A stretch of 35,460 nucleotides of DNA from Lentisphaeria bacterium (GTDB lineage Bacteria; Verrucomicrobiota; Lentisphaeria; Victivallales; UBA1829): positions 1-35,460 of the forward strand of contig JAFTIQ010000029.1 in the NCBI GenBank assembly GCA_017456805.1, read 5' to 3'. Numbering within the stretch: the first letter of the stretch is position 1; every line of letters starts with the position of its first letter. The notes below the pieces were generated by a model. The model was not told where the DNA came from. It saw nothing but the letters and a program-made list of their open reading frames with translations, and did no database searches. This document shows, in pieces, positions 33,932 to 35,460 of this stretch. Both the position numbers and the translations under genes were made by a program.

Positions 33932-34444
33932 TTACATTTCAGACAAAATACCGATGAAGTAGAAAAATGAGAATGCACCGCCGACTGCGACACTGACGAT
34001 GAACCAGATTTTTGCTTTTTCTGCATTATCCCGAGCTCCATACATATCCCCGACGGAAAGAGCACTTTGAGATTTTGATGCAAACACGATAGAAACGATT
34101 CCGAACGGAAAACAGCAAAGAAGAGTTGCCAGAATCGCCGGAATCATCCAGGTATTGATCTGCTGAGGGGGCATTCCCGGCTGCTGATACTGGTTGTACT
34201 GTCCCTGATTATAGCCCGGCTGCTGATACTGGTTATACTGCTGATTATAGCCCGGCTGCTGATACTGGTTGTACTGTCCCTGATTATAACCCGGCTGCTG
34301 ATATTGGTTGTACTGTCCCTGCATATTGTAGGGCCGATCCTGAGCATATCCCTGCTGTGAATTCTGAACAGGCTGCTGAGCTCCACATTCAGGGCAGAAC
34401 GCTTCCCCGTTGTTCAAACGATTTCCACAACGAACGCAGTTCAT
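33932..34444 (-). CDS. Zinc-ribbon CD225/dispanin-like membrane protein with YNQ repeats
   Basis: The 170-aa protein starts with a zinc ribbon (MNCVRCG...CPECGAQQ), continues with a Gln/Tyr/Asn-rich repeat region (residues about 39-90, units YNQGQYNQYQQPG) and ends with a CD225 domain of two membrane segments: INTWMIPAILATLLCCFPFG, ASKSQSALSVGDMYGARDNA and AKIWFIVSVAVG. Bacterial CD225 proteins are of unknown function. The ATG lies behind AGGAGG on the minus strand. Together with the DUF2752 gene it forms a two-gene unit. Confidence 0.87.
   Translation of the reverse strand: MNCVRCGNRLNNGEAFCPECGAQQPVQNSQQGYAQDRPYNMQGQYNQYQQPGYNQGQYNQYQQPGYNQQYNQYQQPGYNQGQYNQYQQPGMPPQQINTWMIPAILATLLCCFPFGIVSIVFASKSQSALSVGDMYGARDNAEKAKIWFIVSVAVGGAFSFFYFIGILSEM
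34176..34328 (-). repeat. 36/39-bp coding tandem repeat in the CD225-type gene
   Basis: Four copies, three of 39 bp (34176, 34251, 34290) and one of 36 bp (34215), encode YNQGQYNQYQQPG with one shortened YNQQYNQYQQPG copy. Near-identity of the DNA shows recent duplication, so copy number may vary between strains. Confidence 0.9.
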
Positions 34445-34613
34445 AGAGAAAAAACCTCCTGAAAAAAATAAATTTTTAAAAAACCTGATTTAATATACCT
34501 CTCTTTTCCATTTTATCAAGTCGGGAGTAATGAAATCTGAGAAAAAATTTCTGAAAACACCGGAAAATATAAAAAAAATTGAAAAGAAAATAAAATTGAA
34601 AGAAAAAAATGCC
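34445..34613. other. AT-rich intergenic region
   Basis: This stretch is divergent between the CD225-type gene (minus) and asd (plus). It contains the ribosome-binding site of the minus-strand gene next to 34445 and poly-A/T tracts. I see no gene or clear operator in it. Confidence 0.6.
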
Positions 34614-34642
34614 TTGAAAATTACTTGAGATCAATGTATATT
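34614..34642 (+). promoter_or_regulatory. Promoter of asd
   Basis: TTGAAA (34614-34619) and TATATT (34637-34642) with a 17-bp spacer are the same hexamers and spacing as the Ehr operon promoter. TG directly precedes the -10. The transcript would start near 34649. Confidence 0.65.
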
Positions 34643-34648
34643 AAGAGG

Positions 34649-34807
34649 TTTTATGGCTGTCATAAAGAAAAAAGAAAAAAACAGCCGGGAAAGTCGGGAG
34701 CCGTTACTCCCGGTATTCCGGACGGATAAATCCTTTGCGGCGACGGGATTAGCCCGGCAGCGGAAGTGACATCGAGTCCGGACAACAAAACCACGGAGTG
34801 TGTTACA
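34649..34807 (+). ncRNA. Long structured asd leader, unassigned class
   Basis: About 159 nt separate the predicted transcript start from the asd ATG. Stems seen: GGCTGT (34655-34660) with ACAGCC (34681-34686) around an A-rich loop; CGGGAG (34695-34700) with CTCCCG (34707-34712); TCCGGAC (34717-34723) with GTCCGGA (34776-34782), which encloses GGA/TCC (34724-34733) and CGGG/CCCG (34744-34756). GC content rises sharply compared with the flanks. ACTCC (34706-34710) is also complementary to GGAGT (34795-34799), the ribosome-binding site, so alternative pairing is possible. I recognise no lysine, SAM or T-box consensus. Confidence 0.6.
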
Positions 34808-35460
34808 ATGGGAAGATCTTTAAGGGTCGCAGTGGCAGGCGCAACAGGTGCTGTCGGTATCGAAATGGTAAAAACTCTTGAAAAGAGAAATTTCCCCATT
34901 TCTGAACTCAAACTTCTTGCATCAGCCCGTTCTGCCGGTAAAACTATGAAATTCAAGGGCGAAGATGTTGTTATTCAGGAAATGACAAAAAAATCCTTTG
35001 AGGATGTTGATATTGCACTGTTCAGTGCCGGTTCTTCCATCTCCAAGGAATATGCTGAAATCTTCCGCGGAAACAAAAATTCTGTCATGATCGACAACTC
35101 CAGCTGCTTCCGTATGGATGACGATGTGCCGCTGGTCGTGCCCGAAGTCAACGCAGAAGATGCCTTCAAACATAACGGTATCATCGCAAACCCCAACTGC
35201 ACAACCGCTATCATGTGCGTGGCTGTCTATCCCCTTCATAAGGCTAAAGGACTGAAACGCATGGTTGCTTCCACCTATCAGGCAGCAAGCGGCGGCGGTG
35301 CAAAAGCTATGCAGGAACTCATCGATCAGACCGCTGACGTTCTTGCCGGAAAACCCGCTCAGGTCAATGTCATGGCTCAGCGCATCGCTTTCAACCTCTT
35401 CCCCCACATTGACTCATTCGTCGATAACGGTTACACCAAGGAAGAAATGAAGATGTTCAA
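34808..35460 (+). CDS. asd: Aspartate-semialdehyde dehydrogenase, 3' end outside window
   Basis: The visible 217 residues are the N-terminal two thirds of Asd, which reduces aspartyl phosphate to the semialdehyde for lysine, threonine, methionine and diaminopimelate. The NADP-binding motif is AVAGATGAVGIEM, the catalytic cysteine is in NPNCTTA, and the active-site loop is ASGGGAKAM. The start is ATG 34808, 9 bp after GGAG. The frame is open to the end of the window. It is preceded by a long folded leader, so regulation at RNA level is likely. Confidence 0.93.
   Translation, partial: MGRSLRVAVAGATGAVGIEMVKTLEKRNFPISELKLLASARSAGKTMKFKGEDVVIQEMTKKSFEDVDIALFSAGSSISKEYAEIFRGNKNSVMIDNSSCFRMDDDVPLVVPEVNAEDAFKHNGIIANPNCTTAIMCVAVYPLHKAKGLKRMVASTYQAASGGGAKAMQELIDQTADVLAGKPAQVNVMAQRIAFNLFPHIDSFVDNGYTKEEMKMF

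Noticed and set aside
34649..34807. Lysine riboswitch ahead of asd
   Set aside because: The conserved L-box segments are not seen, so the leader is left unassigned.

Overview
The window looks like a chromosomal segment from a member of the PVC superphylum, most probably Lentisphaerota (Victivallales-like). This is inferred from the prepilin-type protein with an FTLIELL signal and a C-terminal H-X9-DG motif, from several glycan-degrading enzymes under LacI- and GntR-type control, and from the general gene style. No rRNA or tRNA gene was seen. The taxonomic call is inference, not a database result.

Layout. Bases 1-339 are a left-edge non-coding region with a degenerate 9-bp tandem array (70-105), a consensus sigma-70 promoter (222-250) and two identical operator-like palindromes 30 bp apart (264-307). 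A plus-strand run follows: a prepilin-like protein (340), a 1300-aa secreted LamG/CBM9-like putative glycan-active enzyme (1235), a sialidase-like Asp-box protein (5141) and a dihydrodipicolinate synthase/N-acetylneuraminate lyase family aldolase (6369). After a convergent cca gene (7286-8620), a second plus-strand run carries an in-frame nadD-rsfS fusion, an unknown helical protein, a metallophosphoesterase, a GH2 glycosidase and a NUC1-type nuclease. A GntR-type regulator (13644-14696, minus) is divergent from a GH35 beta-galactosidase (14852-17068). The 50S L28 gene rpmB follows on the minus strand.

Bases 17637-24830 hold a six-gene energy-converting complex resembling formate hydrogenlyase/group-4 hydrogenase: HyfB, HyfC, HyfE, HyfF, HyfG and a HyfH-HyfI fusion. 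The catalytic large subunit has lost its N-terminal nickel-binding cysteine pair, so it is better read as an Ehr-type (hydrogenase-related) ion-pumping complex than as a hydrogenase. Bases 24853-30701 are a minus-strand operon running FtsK, RodZ-like HTH protein, zinc-ribbon membrane protein, CPBP protease and LacI regulator. Next come a TPP riboswitch with thiC (30862-32314), then an unusual element (32341-33081), two minus-strand small membrane proteins (DUF2752; zinc-ribbon/CD225), and a long structured leader ahead of a truncated aspartate-semialdehyde dehydrogenase gene at the right edge.

The strongest candidates for something undescribed are these. (1) The element at 32341-33081 is a four-helix-bundle (S23/Avd-like, 'suffix domain') gene bracketed by inverted arrays of the same 9-bp repeat. 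The left array supplies its ribosome-binding site and start codon, and the right array is translated as (TPS)12(NPS)3 and fuses the protein in frame to a C_GCAxxG_C_C protein. (2) A 168-bp in-frame palindromic insertion duplicates the prepilin signal in the gene at 340. (3) A folded leader of unknown class lies in front of asd. (4) The hydrogenase-like complex lacks nickel ligands. (5) The nadD-rsfS fusion contains a strong internal ribosome-binding site.
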